Below, piece after piece: positions 6,680-7,646 of a stretch of 7,646 bases of DNA; the stretch's first letter is position 1; each line of letters starts with the position of its first letter. The position numbers and the translations under genes were made by a program. This stretch comes from Actinomycetota bacterium (GTDB taxonomy: Bacteria; Actinomycetota; Actinomycetes; S36-B12): NCBI GenBank assembly GCA_003456155.1, contig DMPC01000164.1, forward strand, positions 67,089-74,734. The letters are read 5' to 3'. The notes under the pieces are model-generated. The model was not told where the DNA came from and searched no databases. It was given only the letters and a program-made list of their open reading frames with translations.

Positions 6680-6719
6680 ATCCCCCCAAGCCGCGGAGTC
6701 AACCGCGGCCCGGGGGGAT
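6680..6719 (-). terminator. Two-part hairpin terminator after the small secreted protein gene
   Basis: ATCCCCCC (6680-6687) pairs with GGGGGGAT (6712-6719). Inside it, G6690 plus CCGCGG (6691-6696) pairs with CCGCGG plus C6709 (6703-6709) around a six-base loop. The two stems (8 and 7 pairs) are separated by an AA/CC internal loop. The structure starts 15 bases after the stop of the secreted gene and ends 38 bases before trpS. It lacks a T-run, which is common for high-GC terminators. Confidence 0.6.
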
Positions 6720-6734
6720 CGGCGCTCCAACCGG

Positions 6735-7025
6735 CTACTGAACCTGGTACTTCCGGGTGCTGCTGTTCAGCACCAGCGTGCGGCCGCAGACGAAGCCACC
6801 CTTGTTCGCGTTGGCCCAGGCGCCCCACTGCCTGGTCCAGCCGCCGGACCCGACTCCGCTCCAGTTGAGCGACGCGGGGGCGCTCACGTCAGCGCAGGTG
6901 CCTGACGCGGGCATCTCGACCTGCTGATGTGCCGGACGCCCGTTGGCCTGAGCGGGCACGGCGAGCGTCGCTGACAGCGCAGCAGTCGCAACCACGCCAA
7001 GGGCGGTAAGGACGATCTTCTTCAT
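6735..7025 (-). CDS. Small secreted protein with two cysteines, unknown function
   Basis: It encodes a 96-residue precursor. Residues 1-27 form a clear Sec signal peptide (MKK, hydrophobic stretch, VPAQA before N28), leaving a mature protein of about 69 residues. The mature part has two cysteines, C44 and C80, likely joined by a disulfide outside the cell. It is rich in Gly and Trp, with the pattern LNWSGVGSGGW, QWGAW and GGFVCGRTL. I recall similar small secreted hypothetical proteins in actinobacteria but know no assigned function. The start is the ATG at 7025: GAGGAG (7033-7038) lies seven bases upstream and the signal peptide begins directly. A longer in-frame reading to 7085 adds 20 Arg-rich residues and is not favoured. 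It is monocistronic, between hairpins after icd and after its own stop. Confidence 0.75.
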   Translation of the reverse strand: MKKIVLTALGVVATAALSATLAVPAQANGRPAHQQVEMPASGTCADVSAPASLNWSGVGSGGWTRQWGAWANANKGGFVCGRTLVLNSSTRKYQVQ

Positions 7026-7032
7026 GATGATT

Positions 7033-7038
7033 CTCCTC
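7033..7038 (-). promoter_or_regulatory. Ribosome binding site that fixes the secreted protein start
   Basis: GAGGAG on the - strand, within AGAGGAGA (7032-7039), lies seven bases before the ATG at 7025. This supports the 96-residue reading over the longer one. Confidence 0.7.
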
Positions 7039-7108
7039 TGACGCATTCTCCGGATCGCTCGGTGGCGATGCTGAGAGCGTGACAAGGAGTCGAGAACCTG
7101 GGCCGATC

Positions 7109-7123
7109 CCGCGGCAGCCGCGG
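7109..7123. repeat. Perfect 15-base inverted repeat upstream of the secreted protein gene
   Basis: CCGCGG-CAG-CCGCGG lies 84 bases upstream of the secreted protein start, in the 202-base gap after icd. It could be an operator for that gene or a small hairpin. The right half continues as CCGCGGAGTGAAC, which recurs with one mismatch at 6691-6703 on the other side of the gene. Confidence 0.5.
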
Positions 7124-7173
7124 AGTGAACAGAGTGCGAAGCCTCAGCCTGCCTCCTTGCGGCCGAAAAGAGG

Positions 7174-7204
7174 CAGGGGCACCCGGGTGACCCGGGTGCC
7201 CCTG
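7174..7204 (-). terminator. Rho-independent terminator of icd
   Basis: CAGGGGCACCCGGG (7174-7187) and CCCGGGTGCCCCTG (7191-7204) form a perfect 14-pair stem with a three-base TGA loop, 23 bases after the icd stop. On the - strand the hairpin is followed by CCTCTTTT (7166-7173), a short T-run. It is the best intrinsic terminator in the window. Confidence 0.87.
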
Positions 7205-7227
7205 AGGTGGCCTCGTGACGACCTGCG

Positions 7228-7646
7228 TCAGGCCATCGCCTTCTGCAGGTTCTCGTCGATCGAGCCGAGGAAATCCTGGGTCGTCTGCCACGGCTGGTCC
7301 CTGCTGATCAGCAGCGCCAGATCCTTGGTCATCTTCCCCTCTTCAACGGTCTCGATGCAGACACGCTCCAGGGTTCGGGCGAACTCACTGACCGCCGGCG
7401 TGCCGTCCAGCTTGCCTCGGTGCTCCAGGCCCCGGGTCCAGGCGAAGATGGACGCCACCGGGTTGGTCGACGTCGGATTGCCCTTCTGGTGCTCGCGGTA
7501 GTGGCGCGTGACGGTGCCGTGAGCCGCCTCGGCCTCGACGGTACGACCGTCCGGCGTCATCAGAACGGACGTCATGAGCCCGAGTGAGCCGAACCCCTGC
7601 GCGACGGTGTCGGACTGCACATCGCCGTCGTAGTTCTTGCAGGCCC
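7228..7646 (-). CDS. icd: NADP-dependent isocitrate dehydrogenase, C-terminal part (gene starts beyond the window)
   Basis: This TCA-cycle enzyme oxidatively decarboxylates isocitrate to 2-oxoglutarate and reduces NADP+. The frame is open to the window edge; about 138 C-terminal residues are visible of roughly 400-410. The visible part begins ACKNYDGDVQSDTVAQGFGS, which holds the conserved aspartates of the metal/substrate site, then EAEAAHGTVTRHYREHQKG, the NADP-contacting loop (HGTVTRH), and NPVASIFAWTRGL. These match the dimeric, eukaryote-like (IDH1-type) class as in mycobacterial icd1, not the monomeric class or the E. coli type. The C-terminus DENLQKAM is typical. A strong terminator follows the stop. 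The large domain and most catalytic residues are outside the window. Confidence 0.96.
   Translation of the reverse strand, partial: ACKNYDGDVQSDTVAQGFGSLGLMTSVLMTPDGRTVEAEAAHGTVTRHYREHQKGNPTSTNPVASIFAWTRGLEHRGKLDGTPAVSEFARTLERVCIETVEEGKMTKDLALLISRDQPWQTTQDFLGSIDENLQKAMA

Noticed and set aside
6642..6689. Extension of trpS to a TTG start at 6689
   Set aside because: The extra 16 residues begin in the hairpin region and lack family similarity. The ATG at 6641 gives the standard N-terminus.
6674..6702. TTGACT in the hairpin loop as a -35 box for trpS
   Set aside because: At 17 bases spacing the -10 position reads GTGCGT on the - strand, which is not a -10 element.
7026..7085. Extension of the small secreted protein by 20 residues
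   Set aside because: The added residues are Arg/His-rich and would bury the signal peptide. A good GAGGAG site marks the ATG at 7025.
1..7646. CRISPR array, tRNA or rRNA gene, IS element or phage genes
   Set aside because: I found no regularly spaced repeats, tRNA-like cloverleaf, transposase motif or terminal inverted repeats. The space is filled by the listed genes.

Overview
The window comes from a high-GC Gram-positive bacterium, almost certainly an actinobacterium (class Actinomycetia). Three things point there. Codon use is strongly GC-biased. Several genes lack a clear ribosome binding site but have a -10-like hexamer about six bases upstream, as in leaderless actinobacterial mRNAs. 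The order sdhA-sdhB ... D-Ala-D-Ala carboxypeptidase ... trpS ... icd recalls the Mycobacterium tuberculosis order sdhA, sdhB, dacB1, trpS, icd1 (from memory). Every stretch longer than about 210 bases is occupied by a gene, and no RNA gene, IS element, phage gene or CRISPR array is visible.

Layout, left to right. On the + strand lie the C-terminal part of sdhA and a complete sdhB, translationally coupled. On the - strand, ending 17 bases after sdhB, is a seven-helix retinal protein that I identify as a heliorhodopsin: retinal lysine K246, Schiff-base counterion E112, and the other pocket residues at a constant offset from the type protein 48C12. Upstream of it on the same strand is an aldehyde dehydrogenase of the succinate-semialdehyde dehydrogenase type. 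Divergent from that, on the + strand, is a secreted, membrane-anchored D-Ala-D-Ala carboxypeptidase. Its last 21 bases overlap tail-to-tail with a 2H-family (2'-5' RNA ligase-like) phosphoesterase, which forms a 4-base-overlap operon with trpS on the - strand. Further on, all on the - strand, come a small secreted two-cysteine protein of unknown function and the C-terminal part of an NADP-type isocitrate dehydrogenase (icd).

The metabolic theme is the TCA cycle: isocitrate dehydrogenase, succinate dehydrogenase, and an SSADH that would supply succinate to it. The carboxypeptidase and trpS/2H genes are housekeeping functions of the same neighbourhood. The heliorhodopsin is the standout accessory gene. 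No retinal-synthesis gene is in view, so its chromophore must come from elsewhere in the genome or from outside the cell. Clear hairpins follow icd (14-bp stem plus T-run) and the small secreted gene (two-part stem). Weaker ones lie after the SSADH gene and between sdhB and the heliorhodopsin gene.
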